Source: Candidatus Hydrogenedentota bacterium
Lineage (GTDB): Bacteria; Hydrogenedentota; Hydrogenedentia; Hydrogenedentales; CAITNO01
Reading direction: 5' to 3'
Assembly (NCBI GenBank): GCA_012730045.1
Contig: JAAYBR010000044.1
Coordinates: forward strand, 1 to 48,567
DNA length: 48,567 nt
The position numbers and the translations under genes are program-made. Below, one piece after another: positions 1 to 9,713 of this stretch (position 1 is the first letter of the stretch; the number at the start of each line of letters is the position of its first letter). The notes beneath the pieces were generated by a model that was not told where the DNA came from, made no database searches, and saw only the letters and a program-made list of their open reading frames with translations.

Positions 1-720
<720 letters not shown>

Positions 721-769
721 GAGCAACCTGGGCGCCGCGCCGCGCGGGGCCCGAACTGGAGACTGAGAC

Positions 770-1081
770 ATGGCATCAGGCCATAAGATTCGCATCAAGC
801 TGCGGGCGTACGACCACCGTCTGCTCGACCTGGCGACCGCGGGCATCGTGGACGCCGCCAAGCGCACCGGCGCGGGCGTGCACGGGCCGATCCCGCTGCC
901 GACGACGATGTCGAAGCTGACGGTGCTGCGCGGGCCGCACATTGACAAGAAGTCGCGCGAGCAGTTTGAGACGCGGACCCACAAGCGGCTGATTGACATC
1001 GTCGGGCCGAGCGCGAGCACGGTTGACGCGCTGATGAAGCTGGTGCTCCCCGCCGGCGTGGACGTTGAAATCAAGCAATAA
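770..1081 (+). CDS. rpsJ: Small subunit ribosomal protein S10
   Basis: S10 (103 aa) is a head protein of the 30S subunit and also the NusE antitermination factor. Typical landmarks are [14 protein letters not shown] near the N-terminus, GPIPLPT in the middle and THKRLIDI before the C-terminus. Length is normal. The ATG at 770 lies 49 nt after tuf with a purine-rich GGAGACTGAG upstream. First gene of the S10 block, probably cotranscribed with tuf because no terminator or good promoter is visible in the gap. Confidence 0.98.
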   Translation: MASGHKIRIKLRAYDHRLLDLATAGIVDAAKRTGAGVHGPIPLPTTMSKLTVLRGPHIDKKSREQFETRTHKRLIDIVGPSASTVDALMKLVLPAGVDVEIKQ

Positions 1082-1133
1082 CCGCGGCAGGCGCATGGCA
1101 CGGCAACGTGCCGCGTTGTAAGGACACTGAACG

Positions 1134-1769
1134 ATGCTGAAAGGTTTATTGGGGCGAAAGTTGGGCATGACCCGCATCTTCAACGAAGACGGGCTTTGGG
1201 TGACCGTCACCCTTCTGGAGGCCGGGCCCTGCACGGTGGTTCAGCGCAAGACGACCGAGAACGACGGGTACGAGGCGGTGCAGGTGGGTTTCGGCGACGT
1301 CAAGGAGAAGCGGTGCACCAAGCCGCTGCGCAGCCACTTCCAGAAGGCCGGCGTGGCCCCGAAGCGGGTGCTCCGCGAGTTTCGGGTGGACCAGGCGAGC
1401 GTGCTGAAGCCCGGCGACGAGGTCGGCACGGACATCTTCAAGGTGGGCGACCATGTGGACGTGTCGGGCGTGTCGAAGGGCAAGGGCTTCCAGGGCATCA
1501 TGAAGCGGCACGGGGCGCACGGCGGCCCGGGCGGCCACGGCTCGAACTTCCACCGGGCGCCCGGCTCGATCGGCTCCAGCGCCGACCCGTCCGAGGTCAT
1601 GAAGGGCAAGACCCTTCCGGGCCGGATGGGCAACGAGCTGGTGACGGTGCAGCACCTTCAGGTGGTGGACGTCGTGCCGGAGAAGAACCTCCTGGTGGTG
1701 CGGGGCGCGGTTCCGGGCGCCCCCGGCGGGATGGTTGTGGTGAAGCAAAGCGTGAAAGGATCCAAATAA
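1134..1769 (+). CDS. rplC: Large subunit ribosomal protein L3
   Basis: L3 (211 aa) nucleates 50S assembly and reaches the peptidyl-transferase centre. It starts [13 protein letters not shown], the usual L3 opening, and carries the conserved central loop [13 protein letters not shown] followed by [13 protein letters not shown] and PGRMG. Length matches the family. It lies between rpsJ and rplD with 52 nt upstream and 2 nt downstream, so translation of rplD may be coupled to it. Confidence 0.98.
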   Translation: MLKGLLGRKLGMTRIFNEDGLWVTVTLLEAGPCTVVQRKTTENDGYEAVQVGFGDVKEKRCTKPLRSHFQKAGVAPKRVLREFRVDQASVLKPGDEVGTDIFKVGDHVDVSGVSKGKGFQGIMKRHGAHGGPGGHGSNFHRAPGSIGSSADPSEVMKGKTLPGRMGNELVTVQHLQVVDVVPEKNLLVVRGAVPGAPGGMVVVKQSVKGSK

Positions 1770-1771
1770 CC

Positions 1772-2398
1772 ATGGTGTCCTTGAAGGTCATAAACATGGA
1801 CGGCGCCGAGCAGGGCGTCGCGCAGGCCAGCGACGCGGTGTTCGCCGTCGAGGCGAATGAGGCGCTGGTGCACGACGTGGCGGTGGGCCTGATGGCCTGC
1901 CAGCGCCAGGGCACGCACAAGACCAAGGTCCGGCACGAGGTTTCCGGCGGCGGCATCAAGCCGTTCCGCCAGAAGGGCACGGGCCGCGCGCGCCAGGGCA
2001 GCAGCCGGGAGCCGCACATGCGCGGCGGCGGCACGGTCTTCGGGCCGGTGCCGCGGGACTACCGCCAGTACGTCACGCCGCGGGCGAAGCGCCAGGCGCT
2101 GTGCTGCCTGCTGAGCGACCGCGCGCGGGGCGAGCGGCTGAGCGTGGTGCGCGGGCTGTCGGTGGAGGCGCCGAAGACGAAGGTGGTGGCGCGGATGCTG
2201 TCGCAGGCGGCGCCGGAGGCGCGCAAGACCCTGATAGTGACGGCGGACCACGCGCCGAACGTGGTGCTTTCCTCGCGGAACCTGCCGCTGGTGACGGTGC
2301 GCACGGCCGCGGACGTGAACGCCCTGGACGTGCTCCATGCGTCGCGGGTGCTGGTGCAGGAAGAGGCCCTTGCCAAGCTCGAGGAGCGGCTGTCATGA
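1772..2398 (+). CDS. rplD: Large subunit ribosomal protein L4
   Basis: L4 (208 aa) lines the exit tunnel; in many bacteria it also regulates the S10 operon. The frame is open much further upstream, but the ATG at 1772 (MVSLKVINMDG) follows the rplC stop by 2 nt and has AAAGGA at 1755-1760. The conserved tunnel-loop segment KPFRQKGTGRARQG and the following GGGTVFGP are present. Its TGA overlaps the ATG of rplW (ATGA), indicating translational coupling. Confidence 0.97.
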   Translation: MVSLKVINMDGAEQGVAQASDAVFAVEANEALVHDVAVGLMACQRQGTHKTKVRHEVSGGGIKPFRQKGTGRARQGSSREPHMRGGGTVFGPVPRDYRQYVTPRAKRQALCCLLSDRARGERLSVVRGLSVEAPKTKVVARMLSQAAPEARKTLIVTADHAPNVVLSSRNLPLVTVRTAADVNALDVLHASRVLVQEEALAKLEERLS

Positions 2399-2700
2399 AA
2401 ATTGACCCCCACAAGGTCGTGCTGAGTCCGATCATCACGGAAGAGGCGCAGATCCAGACGACGAAGTCGAAGTCGGCGAAGTACACGTTCCGCGTGACCC
2501 CGAAGGCCACGAAGTCCCAGATCCGGGACGCCGTGGAGGAGATCTTCAAGAAGAGCGAGATCCGGGTGGTCGCGGTGAACACGATGAACTACGAGGGCAA
2601 GGTGCGCAACCGCATGGCGTCGCGCCGGCCCGGACGCCGCCCCAACTGGAAGAAGGCGATCGTGACGCTCCGGCCGGGCGACGCCATCGAATTGATCTAA
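2395..2700 (+). CDS. rplW: Large subunit ribosomal protein L23
   Basis: L23 (101 aa) sits at the tunnel exit and docks trigger factor and SRP. Landmarks: VVLSPIITEEA at the start, KYTFRVTPKATKSQI and the C-terminal RRPGRRPNWKKAIVTL. The start at 2395 overlaps the rplD stop and is preceded by GAGGAG; the open frame continues upstream but that part is only the shadow of rplD. Normal length. Confidence 0.97.
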   Translation: MKIDPHKVVLSPIITEEAQIQTTKSKSAKYTFRVTPKATKSQIRDAVEEIFKKSEIRVVAVNTMNYEGKVRNRMASRRPGRRPNWKKAIVTLRPGDAIELI

Positions 2701-2712
2701 GGAGTTCCCGGG

Positions 2713-3543
2713 ATGCCTCTGAAAAGATTCAAACCCTACACGCCGTCGCGGCGCTCGATGACCGTGTCCGACTTCTCCGAGCTTTCGGGGAAGGCGCCGG
2801 AGAAGGGCCTGCTGGAGAGCAAGCGCCGCATCAGCGGGCGCAACAACCAGGGCCGCATCACGATGCGGCGCCGGGGCGGCGGCGCGCGCCGGAAGTACCG
2901 GATTGTGGACTTCCGCCGGGACAAGGACATGATCCCCGCGCGGGTGACGGCGCTTGAGTACGATCCGAACCGGTCGGCGCACATCGCGCTGCTGGTGTAC
3001 GCGGACGGCGAGAAGCGCTACATCGTGGCGCCGGGCGGGCTGGCGGTGGGCCAGACGGTGCTCAGCGGCGACGACGGGGTGGAGTTCGAGGTGGGCAACT
3101 GCATGCCCCTGTCGCGGATGCCCCTGGGCGCGAACGTGTACAACGTGGAGCTGCGCCCGGGCGCGGGCGGGCAGATCGCCCGGTCCGCGGGCAACGGCTG
3201 CCAGCTGCTGGCGAAGGAGGGGCGCTACGTGGCCCTGCGCCTGCCGTCGGGCGAGATGCGCCGGGTGCTCAGCAACTGCCGGGCGACGGTGGGCCGCGTG
3301 GGCAACGAGGAGTGGCAGAACGTCCACCTGGGCAAGGCGGGGCGCACGCGGTGGCTCGGCCGGCGTCCCAAGGTGCGCGGCGTGGTGATGAACCCGGTGG
3401 ACCACCCGCACGGGGGCGGCGAGGGCCGCACGTCGGGGGGCCGCCACCCGGTGAGCCCGTGGGGCACGCCGTCGAAGGGCTACAAGACGCGCAAGAAGAG
3501 CAAGAGCACGAACAAGTACATCATCCGCCGCAGGAACGGCTGA
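2713..3543 (+). CDS. rplB: Large subunit ribosomal protein L2
   Basis: L2 (276 aa) is needed for subunit joining and peptidyl transfer. It shows the N-terminal [11 protein letters not shown], the OB-fold block [19 protein letters not shown] and the highly conserved C-terminal [17 protein letters not shown] with the essential histidine. An AAGGAG sequence at 2699-2704 serves the ATG. Standard S10 operon position between rplW and rpsS. Confidence 0.98.
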   Translation: MPLKRFKPYTPSRRSMTVSDFSELSGKAPEKGLLESKRRISGRNNQGRITMRRRGGGARRKYRIVDFRRDKDMIPARVTALEYDPNRSAHIALLVYADGEKRYIVAPGGLAVGQTVLSGDDGVEFEVGNCMPLSRMPLGANVYNVELRPGAGGQIARSAGNGCQLLAKEGRYVALRLPSGEMRRVLSNCRATVGRVGNEEWQNVHLGKAGRTRWLGRRPKVRGVVMNPVDHPHGGGEGRTSGGRHPVSPWGTPSKGYKTRKKSKSTNKYIIRRRNG

Positions 3544-3598
3544 AGATGGGGCCCGCCGGGCGGCGCGGGTGCGCCGGCGGCAACAAGGAGATTGGACA

Positions 3599-3865
3599 GT
3601 GCCTCGTTCGTTGAAGAAAGGCTATTTCATTGAGGGCTCGCTGCTGGAGAAAGTCCAGCGGCACCAGAGCTCGGGCGACCACCGCGTCATCAGGACCTGG
3701 TCGCGGCGGTCCACGATCATTCCGGAAATGGTCGGGCTGACGATCGCGGTGCACAACGGCAAGACGCATATCCCGGTGTTCGTCACCGAGAACATGGTCG
3801 GCCACAAACTGGGCGAGTTCGCGCCGACGCGTGTCTTCAAGGGGCACGCGGGCGCGAAAAAGTGA
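3599..3865 (+). CDS. rpsS: Small subunit ribosomal protein S19
   Basis: S19 (88 aa) lies in the 30S head with S13. I place the start at the GTG at 3599, giving (M)PRSLKKGYF, because AAGGAG at 3585-3590 is 8 nt upstream and S19 proteins normally begin with a PRS-KKG-like sequence. An in-frame ATG at 3569 would add ten residues with no support. Conserved [16 protein letters not shown] and [18 protein letters not shown] are present. Confidence 0.96.
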   Translation: MPRSLKKGYFIEGSLLEKVQRHQSSGDHRVIRTWSRRSTIIPEMVGLTIAVHNGKTHIPVFVTENMVGHKLGEFAPTRVFKGHAGAKK

Positions 3866-3880
3866 CGGGAGTTTTGACCA

Positions 3881-4270
3881 ATGGCTAACGAGCGAAACGA
3901 CAGCGCGGCGGCGCCCAAGTACGCGGAGGCGCGCGCCCGGCTCAGCGGGCTCCAGATGTCGCCCCGCAAGGTGCGCCTGGTGGCGGACATGATCCGCGGC
4001 AAGCGCGTTGCGGACGCGAGGGACATCCTGCAGTTCACCGTGAAGGGGTGCTCGGAGCCGCTTCGGAAGCTCCTGGACTCCGCGGTGGCGAACGCGGAGA
4101 ACGCGGCGGCGGAGGTTCGGCGGCGGATCAACACGGACGACTACCGGGTGACGCACATCGCCGTGGGCGACGGGCGGACCCTCTACCGGTTCCAGAACAT
4201 GCCGCGCGGGCGCGCCGGCAGGGTCAGGCACCGCAGCAGCCATGTGGACTTGGTGATCTCGCAAGAGTAA
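3881..4270 (+). CDS. rplV: Large subunit ribosomal protein L22
   Basis: L22 (129 aa) lines the nascent-peptide tunnel. The core starts near residue 17 and carries LQMSPRKVRLVADMIRG, LLDSAVANAENAA and the tunnel-loop end RGRAGRVRHRSSH. The roughly 16-residue N-terminal lead (ANERNDSAAAPK) is slightly longer than in many orthologues. It ends with TAA inside TAAGGAG, the ribosome binding site of rpsC. Confidence 0.97.
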   Translation: MANERNDSAAAPKYAEARARLSGLQMSPRKVRLVADMIRGKRVADARDILQFTVKGCSEPLRKLLDSAVANAENAAAEVRRRINTDDYRVTHIAVGDGRTLYRFQNMPRGRAGRVRHRSSHVDLVISQE

Positions 4271-4280
4271 GGAGAATGTG

Positions 4281-5060
4281 ATGGGTCAGAAGGTGCATCC
4301 TTTCGGCTTCCGGCTGGGAGTGATTCAGGACTGGAGTTCGCGCTGGTACGCGGGAAGGAAGGACTATGTGGAGCTTCTCCACAAGGACCTGGAGATCCGG
4401 CGCTACGTGAAGCAGCGGCTGGACAAGTCGCTGTCCGACGGCCGCGCCGAGATCGCGAAAATTGACATCGAGCGCGCGGGGCGGAAGGTGAAGGTCATCC
4501 TGCACGCCGGGCGCCCCGGCCTGGTGATCGGCCCCCGCGGGGAGCGCGTGGACGAGCTGCGCAAGGAGCTCGAGGTGCTGACGGGCCAGGACGTGATGCT
4601 GGACGTGCGCGAGGTGAAGGTGCCCGACCTGAGCGCGCAGCTGGTGGCGGAGCGGCTGGCGGCGGACATCGCCAAGCGGGTGTCCTTCCGCCGGGCGATC
4701 AAGCGGGCGATGCAGAACACGATGCGCGTGGGGGCCAAGGGCATCCGCGTGCGGGTGGCGGGCCGGCTCAACGGCGCGGAGATCGCGCGGACGGAGCAGG
4801 CGCGCGAGGGCAGCGTGCCGCTGCACACGCTGAAGGCGAACGTGGACTACGGTTTCGCCATCAGCCACACGACGTACGGCACGATCGGCGTGAAGGTCTG
4901 GATTTATCTGGGCGACATCAAGCCGGGCGAGCGCGTGACGGCGGTGGGCGAGGAGATCCTGCGGGGGGCGGACGCGCGGCGCGGCGACCGGGACCGTGAC
5001 GGCGGCCGGGGCGGCCGGGGCGGCCGCGACGGCGGCCGCGGCGGCCGGGGCCGGAACTGA
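4281..5060 (+). CDS. rpsC: Small subunit ribosomal protein S3 with Gly/Arg-rich tail
   Basis: S3 (259 aa) forms the mRNA entry site of the 30S subunit. I chose the ATG at 4281 (MGQKVHPFGFRLG) over the GTG at 4278 because TAAGGAG at 4268-4274 gives a 6-nt spacing. The KH domain with GRPGLVIGPRGERVDEL and the C-terminal S3 domain are intact. After the usual end (IYLGDIKPG) there is a tail of about 25 residues made almost only of Gly, Arg and Asp, resembling RGG boxes, which most S3 proteins lack. Confidence 0.97.
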   Translation: MGQKVHPFGFRLGVIQDWSSRWYAGRKDYVELLHKDLEIRRYVKQRLDKSLSDGRAEIAKIDIERAGRKVKVILHAGRPGLVIGPRGERVDELRKELEVLTGQDVMLDVREVKVPDLSAQLVAERLAADIAKRVSFRRAIKRAMQNTMRVGAKGIRVRVAGRLNGAEIARTEQAREGSVPLHTLKANVDYGFAISHTTYGTIGVKVWIYLGDIKPGERVTAVGEEILRGADARRGDRDRDGGRGGRGGRDGGRGGRGRN

Positions 5061-5113
5061 AGAGCGGAATAGTCGCGGGCGGCGTTCGGCCGCCCGAGTG
5101 GAGAACCTGAACG

Positions 5114-5524
5114 ATGTTGATGCCGAAGCGAGTCAAGTACCGCAAGCAGCAGCGCGGGCGACGGTCGGGGATGACCAAGGGCGCGGCGACGGTGGACTAC
5201 GGCGATTTCGGGATGAAGGCGCTGGAGGACGGCTGGGTGACGGCGCGCCAGATCGAGGCGGCCCGCGTGGCGATCACGCGCCACCTGCGCCGCGGCGGCA
5301 AGGTGTTCATCCGGGTGTTTCCGGACAAGCCGATCACGAAGAAGCCGGCCGAGACGCGCATGGGCAAGGGCAAGGGCGCGCCGGAGGCGTGGGTGGCGGT
5401 GGTGAAGCCGGGGCGGATGATGTTTGAGATTGAGGGCGTGCCCGAGCAGCTTGCGCGCGAGGCCGTGAGGCTGGCGGGCTTCAAACTGCCCATAAAGACC
5501 AAGTTCGTCGCCAGGGCCATCTGA
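5114..5524 (+). CDS. rplP: Large subunit ribosomal protein L16
   Basis: L16 (136 aa) helps position the A-site tRNA and organise the central protuberance. It starts [16 protein letters not shown], the standard L16 opening, and contains [20 protein letters not shown], the conserved loop near the peptidyl-transferase centre. Length is normal. It sits 53 nt downstream of rpsC and 26 nt upstream of rpmC. Confidence 0.98.
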   Translation: MLMPKRVKYRKQQRGRRSGMTKGAATVDYGDFGMKALEDGWVTARQIEAARVAITRHLRRGGKVFIRVFPDKPITKKPAETRMGKGKGAPEAWVAVVKPGRMMFEIEGVPEQLAREAVRLAGFKLPIKTKFVARAI

Positions 5525-5550
5525 CCGGGCGCAAATCGGGAGACCAGGAC

Positions 5551-5760
5551 GTGAAGGCACGTGAATTGAGAGAGATGAACGAGGAGGCGCTGCGCGACCT
5601 TCTGGGCGCGCGCAAGGCCGACATCATGAATTTCCGGCTGCAGCTTGCCACCAGCGTGGTGGAAAACGTGCGCCAGGCGCGCGAAAAACGGCGTGACATC
5701 GCGCGCATCCTGACGATCCTCAGGGAGCGGGAGCAGTCCGCGGCGAAAGGGATGAAGTAG
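5551..5760 (+). CDS. rpmC: Large subunit ribosomal protein L29
   Basis: L29 (69 aa) is a two-helix protein beside L23 at the tunnel exit. It begins at a GTG with GGGAG at 5538-5542 and shows [13 protein letters not shown], an internal [13 protein letters not shown] and the [16 protein letters not shown] helix typical of the family. It stops one base before the rpsQ ATG. Confidence 0.97.
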   Translation: MKARELREMNEEALRDLLGARKADIMNFRLQLATSVVENVRQAREKRRDIARILTILREREQSAAKGMK

Positions 5761-5761
5761 G

Positions 5762-6046
5762 ATGGAAGACCGGGTGAATGCAGAAGTCGTTGACGGGCGC
5801 GGGCACCGCAAGGACCGCGTGGGCATCGTGGTGGCCAACAAGTCCCAGAAGACCATCACGGTGGCCGTGGAGACGGTGAAGACGCACCGGCTCTACAAGA
5901 AGGCGCTCAAGCGGACCAAGAAGTTCCGTGCGCACGACGAGGAGCAGCAGTGCAACCTCGGCGACGTGGTGCGCATCCGGGAGACCCGCCCCCTCAGCGC
6001 GACCAAGCGCTGGCGCCTGGTGGAAATCATCAAGCGTGCCGACTGA
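5762..6046 (+). CDS. rpsQ: Small subunit ribosomal protein S17
   Basis: S17 (94 aa) is an OB-fold protein that binds 16S rRNA early in assembly. The core shows [37 protein letters not shown] and the C-terminal [19 protein letters not shown]. It has a short N-terminal lead of about 17 residues. The gene starts one base after the rpmC stop. Confidence 0.97.
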   Translation: MEDRVNAEVVDGRGHRKDRVGIVVANKSQKTITVAVETVKTHRLYKKALKRTKKFRAHDEEQQCNLGDVVRIRETRPLSATKRWRLVEIIKRAD

Positions 6047-6064
6047 CCAGGGAAGGACTGAGTC

Positions 6065-6433
6065 ATGATACAGATTTACTCAAAGCTCAACGTGGCCGAC
6101 AACTCGGGCGCGCGCACCATCCGGGTGATCCAGGTGATGGGCGGGTCGAGGCGGCGCTACGCCGGCCTGGGCGACATCGTCACCGCGAACGTGCGGGACG
6201 CGCTCCCGAACGCCGCGATCAAGAAGGGCGACGTGGTCAAGGCCGTGGTCGTCCGCGTGAGGCACGACACCCAGCGCCCGGACGGGACGGTCATCCGTTT
6301 CGACACGAACGCGGCGGTGATCATCAACAACCAGAAAGAGCCGCGCGGAACCCGGATTTTCGGGCCCGTGCCGCGCGAACTGCGCGAGGGGGGGTTCCTG
6401 CGGATCCTCTCCCTGGCGCCAGAAGTGCTGTGA
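6065..6433 (+). CDS. rplN: Large subunit ribosomal protein L14
   Basis: L14 (122 aa) forms an intersubunit bridge with 16S rRNA. It starts [17 protein letters not shown], carries [13 protein letters not shown] and [11 protein letters not shown], and ends [24 protein letters not shown], all typical. Length is exactly that of the family. First gene of the classical spc operon, but no promoter is visible in the 18-nt gap, so S10 and spc genes are probably one transcript. Confidence 0.98.
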   Translation: MIQIYSKLNVADNSGARTIRVIQVMGGSRRRYAGLGDIVTANVRDALPNAAIKKGDVVKAVVVRVRHDTQRPDGTVIRFDTNAAVIINNQKEPRGTRIFGPVPRELREGGFLRILSLAPEVL

Positions 6434-6441
6434 GGTAGGCC

Positions 6442-6753
6442 ATGTTCATCAGAAAAAAAGACACGGTGGTGATCACACGCGGGGCCTACAAGGGCCGCCG
6501 GGGCAGGGTGCTGGAAGTGTACCCCAAAGAGGGGCGCCTCCTGGTGGAGGGGGTGAACATGATGAAGCGGCACACGCGCGCCCGCAGCCGGAACCAGTCC
6601 GGCGGCATCGTGGAGCGCGAGGCGCCGATCCACATCTCGAACGTGATGCCCTGGTGCGAGGCGGCCGGCAAGCCGTCGCGGATCGTGATGAAGCGCCTGG
6701 AGGACGGGCGGCGCATCCGGGTGTGGAAGCTGACCGGAGAGACGCTTGACTGA
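6442..6753 (+). CDS. rplX: Large subunit ribosomal protein L24
   Basis: L24 (103 aa) initiates 50S assembly and lies near the tunnel exit. The N-terminal KOW motif KKDTVVITRGAYKGRRGRVL is clear, followed by VEGVNMMKRHTRA and EAPIHISNVMPW. Length is normal. It follows rplN by 8 nt. Confidence 0.97.
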   Translation: MFIRKKDTVVITRGAYKGRRGRVLEVYPKEGRLLVEGVNMMKRHTRARSRNQSGGIVEREAPIHISNVMPWCEAAGKPSRIVMKRLEDGRRIRVWKLTGETLD

Positions 6754-6809
6754 CCGGGTCCGCCCGTGTCGGATGGCAGGATGGAACCAGAATCAAGGAG
6801 TGGCCCGCC

Positions 6810-7355
6810 GTGGCAGACAGACTCAAGGACAGGTACAGGACGGAGGTGGTGCAGGCGCTGATGGGCGAGTTTAAGCACTCGAACATCATGGAAGTGCCGC
6901 GCCTCGAAAAGGTGGTGGTCAACATGGGCGTGGGCGACGCGATCGCCGACGCGAAGCTGCTGGACGCGGCGATGGCGGAGCTGGCGACGATCACGGGCCA
7001 GAAGCCGAGCGTGCGCCGGGCGCGGAAGTCCATCTCGAACTTCAAGCTGCGCGCCGGCGTGGCGATCGGCTGCGCGGTCACGCTGCGCGGCGACCGGATG
7101 TGGGAGTTCATGGAGCGGCTTTTCAACGTCGCCATCCCCCGCATCCGCGACTTCCGGGGGATCAACCCCCGGGGCTTCGACGCCTTCGGGAACTTCACGC
7201 TGGGCCTGCGCGACCAGACGATCTTTCCGGAGATCGACATGGACAAGGTGGCGCGCGTGCGCGGCATGAACGTGACCTTCGTGATGAAGGCCGCGTGCCC
7301 GGCGGCGGAGAGCCTTTACCTGCTGAAGAAACTTGGAATGCCCTTCGCCAGCTGA
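6810..7355 (+). CDS. rplE: Large subunit ribosomal protein L5
   Basis: L5 (181 aa) binds 5S rRNA and contacts P-site tRNA. It begins with GTG at 6810, supported by AAGGAG at 6795-6800 (9-nt spacing), giving ADRLKDRYR. Conserved [38 protein letters not shown] and [10 protein letters not shown]-like blocks (here [13 protein letters not shown]) are present. Normal length. Confidence 0.97.
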   Translation: MADRLKDRYRTEVVQALMGEFKHSNIMEVPRLEKVVVNMGVGDAIADAKLLDAAMAELATITGQKPSVRRARKSISNFKLRAGVAIGCAVTLRGDRMWEFMERLFNVAIPRIRDFRGINPRGFDAFGNFTLGLRDQTIFPEIDMDKVARVRGMNVTFVMKAACPAAESLYLLKKLGMPFAS

Positions 7356-7386
7356 GGCGGGGCGCCAGAAGAAGAGGACAAGACCC

Positions 7387-7692
7387 GTGGCCAAAACGAG
7401 CAAGATTGAGAAGAACAAGAAGATTCTGCGCCTCATGGCGAAGCACCACGCGCAGCGCGAGGAGTTGAAGGCGCGGGTCCAGGACCAGGAGCTTTCCTTC
7501 GAGGAGCGCAAGGCGGCGATGATGACCCTGGCCGCGCTGCCGCGCAACGCGTCGCCGGTCCGCTACCGGAACCGGTGCAAGGTGAACGGGCGGCCCCGCG
7601 GCTACCTGCGCGCCTTCGGCATGTCCCGCGTTTCGTTCCGGGAGCTTGCGCTTGAGGGCAAGATCCCCGGCGTCACAAAGTCCAGTTGGTAA
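7387..7692 (+). CDS. rpsN: Small subunit ribosomal protein S14, long zinc-free form
   Basis: S14 (101 aa) is a 30S head protein. The GTG at 7387, 8 nt after GAGGA, gives (M)[13 protein letters not shown]; the frame is open upstream into rplE but without a suitable start. It ends with the family signature [28 protein letters not shown]. There is a single Cys in that block and no CxxC pairs, so this is the long, zinc-independent paralogue rather than the short zinc-ribbon form. Confidence 0.96.
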   Translation: MAKTSKIEKNKKILRLMAKHHAQREELKARVQDQELSFEERKAAMMTLAALPRNASPVRYRNRCKVNGRPRGYLRAFGMSRVSFRELALEGKIPGVTKSSW

Positions 7693-7720
7693 CAACAGCC
7701 CATTAGGAAGAGCACGAACC

Positions 7721-8119
7721 ATGTCAATGAGTGACCCGATCGCCGATCTGCTGGCCAGGATCCGCAACGCCGTGCAGGCGCGCCACGCGACCGTGGACGC
7801 CCCGCACTCGCGGCTGAAGGTGGAAATCTGCCGGATCCTTAAAGAGCAGGGATTTATCAACGGTTTCGAGGTGGCGGAGGATCCGAAGCCCGGCATCATC
7901 CGGATCACCCTGCGGTACCTGCCGGACGGCACCTCGGTGCTTCACGGCCTGCGGCGGGTGAGCAAGCCGAGCCTGCGCGTCTACGTGGGGCACGGCAGCA
8001 TCCGCCCGGTGCGCAGCGGCCTGGGGGTTTCGATCCTCAGCACGCCGCGCGGGGTGATGACGGGGAAGAGCGCCCAGCGGTCGAAGGCCGGCGGCGAGGT
8101 TCTTTGCGAAGTGTGGTAA
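7721..8119 (+). CDS. rpsH: Small subunit ribosomal protein S8
   Basis: S8 (132 aa) is a primary 16S rRNA binder and in enterics the spc operon repressor. It starts MSMSDPIADLLARIRNA; I chose the ATG at 7721 with AGGA at 7705-7708, although the ATG at 7727 is also possible. The C-terminal block GLGVSILSTPRGVMTGKSAQ and the terminal GGEVLCEVW are diagnostic. Normal length. Confidence 0.96.
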   Translation: MSMSDPIADLLARIRNAVQARHATVDAPHSRLKVEICRILKEQGFINGFEVAEDPKPGIIRITLRYLPDGTSVLHGLRRVSKPSLRVYVGHGSIRPVRSGLGVSILSTPRGVMTGKSAQRSKAGGEVLCEVW

Positions 8120-8155
8120 CGGCCCCCCGGCCGCAACGTTGAAAGGAGTGACGCA

Positions 8156-8692
8156 GTGTCACGTGTAGGAAGAATGCCGGTACCCCTCCCGAAGGGGGTT
8201 CGCTGCGAGCAGTCGGGCGCCGTCCTGAAGGTGACGGGCCCCAAGGGCTCCCTTGAGATGTCGGTAAACCCCGAGATTTCGCTTGAAATCACGGACGCCG
8301 AGGTTGTGGTGACGCGCCCCTCGGACAAGCCGGTGCACCGTTCGCTGCACGGCCTGACCCGCGCGCTCGTCAACAATCTTGTGGTGGGGGTGAGCCAGGG
8401 CTACCAGAAGACGCTGCTGCTTGAGGGCACGGGCTACCGCCTGGCCATGCAGGGCGCCAGCCTGAGCCTGACGGTGGGCCACAGCCACCCGGTGGTGTTC
8501 GAGCCGCCCGCGGGGATCACGCTCGCGGTCGAGGGCACGCAGACCCTGCGCGTGTCGGGGATAGACAAGCAGCTCGTGGGCCATGTGGCGGCGCGCGTGC
8601 GCCGCATCCGCCCGGTGGAGCCGTACAAGGGCAAGGGCCTGCGCTACGAGGGCGAGAAGGTCATCCGCAAGGAAAGCAAGAAGGGCGCCTGA
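8156..8692 (+). CDS. rplF: Large subunit ribosomal protein L6
   Basis: L6 (178 aa) lies near the sarcin-ricin loop. It starts at GTG 8156 with AAAGGAG at 8142-8148, reading SRVGRMPVPLPKGV. Two repeated L6 folds are visible: KVTGPKGSLEM in the first and GIDKQLVGHVAARVRRIRPVEPYKGKG in the second, the latter being the family signature region. Normal length. Confidence 0.97.
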   Translation: MSRVGRMPVPLPKGVRCEQSGAVLKVTGPKGSLEMSVNPEISLEITDAEVVVTRPSDKPVHRSLHGLTRALVNNLVVGVSQGYQKTLLLEGTGYRLAMQGASLSLTVGHSHPVVFEPPAGITLAVEGTQTLRVSGIDKQLVGHVAARVRRIRPVEPYKGKGLRYEGEKVIRKESKKGA

Positions 8693-8757
8693 TCCCGGCG
8701 CGTCGCGCGCACAACGCGCGCGCACCCCGGGGGGCAGCCCCTTAGGAGAGCATTGAG

Positions 8758-9111
8758 ATGGGCAACCTGAAGGACAAGACGGCGCACCGCCTGCGGCGCG
8801 CGAAGTACATCCGCAAGCGGATCTCCGGCACGCCGGAGCGGCCGCGGCTGCGCGTGACCCGGACCCTGGGCCACATCTACGCGCAGATCATTGACGACAC
8901 GACGGGCCGCACGCTGGCCAGCGCGTCGTCGGTGGCGCTCAAGATCGGTGGCGGGAACATCGCGTCCGCCAAGGCCGTCGGCAAGGCCCTGGGCGAGGCC
9001 GCCCTGGCCAGTTCCATAGAGAAGGTGAGCTTCGACCGCGGCGGCCGTCTGTATCACGGGCGCATCAAGGCCCTGGCCGACGCGGCGCGCGAAGCCGGTC
9101 TGCAATTCTAG
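8758..9111 (+). CDS. rplR: Large subunit ribosomal protein L18
   Basis: L18 (117 aa) binds 5S rRNA with L5. It shows [23 protein letters not shown] at the N-terminus, HIYAQIIDD, and the C-terminal [26 protein letters not shown], a typical L18 ending. GGAG at 8743-8746 precedes the ATG. Normal length. Confidence 0.97.
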   Translation: MGNLKDKTAHRLRRAKYIRKRISGTPERPRLRVTRTLGHIYAQIIDDTTGRTLASASSVALKIGGGNIASAKAVGKALGEAALASSIEKVSFDRGGRLYHGRIKALADAAREAGLQF

Positions 9112-9127
9112 ACAGGAGACAAATCCT

Positions 9128-9667
9128 TTGAGCAGCACAGCGTCAGGAAACAGGCGGGATGACCGCCGCCGCAGCCGCGATGACGAGCCCCAGAACGAGT
9201 TCATCGAGCAGGTGGTGAAGATTTACCGCGTGGCCAAGGTCGTCAAGGGCGGCCGGCGGTTCAGTTTCAGCGCCACGGTGGTCGTGGGCGACGGCAAGGG
9301 CCGCGTCGGCGCGGGCAAGGGCAAGGCGGGCGAGGTGCCCGAGGCCATCCGCAAGGCGGTGGAGCGCGCGAAGCGCGACATGGTCACGGTGCCCATCGTG
9401 AACACGACGGTGCCCCACGAGGTGATCGGCCGGCTCGACGCGGCGCAGGTGCTGCTGAAGCCCGCGTCCCTGGGCACGGGCATTGTGGCGGGCGGCCCGG
9501 TGCGCGCCGTGGTGGAGGCGGCGGGGTACCAGAACATCCTGACGAAGTCTCTCGGGTCGAACAGCGCCACGAACGTGGTGTGGGCGACCATCGAGGGGCT
9601 CAAGCAACTGAAGACGGTGGAAGACCTTGCCTCCGAGCGCGGACTGGAAGTTTCCGAGGTGCTCTGA
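9128..9667 (+). CDS. rpsE: Small subunit ribosomal protein S5 (TTG start)
   Basis: S5 (179 aa) contributes to decoding fidelity and the mRNA helicase centre. The most likely start is TTG at 9128, 8 nt after AGGAGA (9114-9119); no ATG or GTG lies between it and the conserved core. After an Arg/Asp-rich lead of about 20 residues come [33 protein letters not shown] and the second domain with [18 protein letters not shown]. Next comes rplO directly: rpmD (L30), usually between them, is absent from the 46-nt gap. Confidence 0.95.
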   Translation: MSSTASGNRRDDRRRSRDDEPQNEFIEQVVKIYRVAKVVKGGRRFSFSATVVVGDGKGRVGAGKGKAGEVPEAIRKAVERAKRDMVTVPIVNTTVPHEVIGRLDAAQVLLKPASLGTGIVAGGPVRAVVEAAGYQNILTKSLGSNSATNVVWATIEGLKQLKTVEDLASERGLEVSEVL

Positions 9668-9713
9668 GCCGGGGCCGACGGCGCCGCGCGCGGCGCGGCA
9701 CAAGGATGAAAAC

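Noticed and set aside
1196-1771. Upstream part of the long open frame that ends with rplD
   Set aside because: It lies inside rplC in another frame; L4 similarity begins only at 1772, where there is a start codon and ribosome binding site.
5081-5113. Regulatory leader before rplP
   Set aside because: Only a short GC-rich gap with a normal ribosome binding region; no structure beyond chance.
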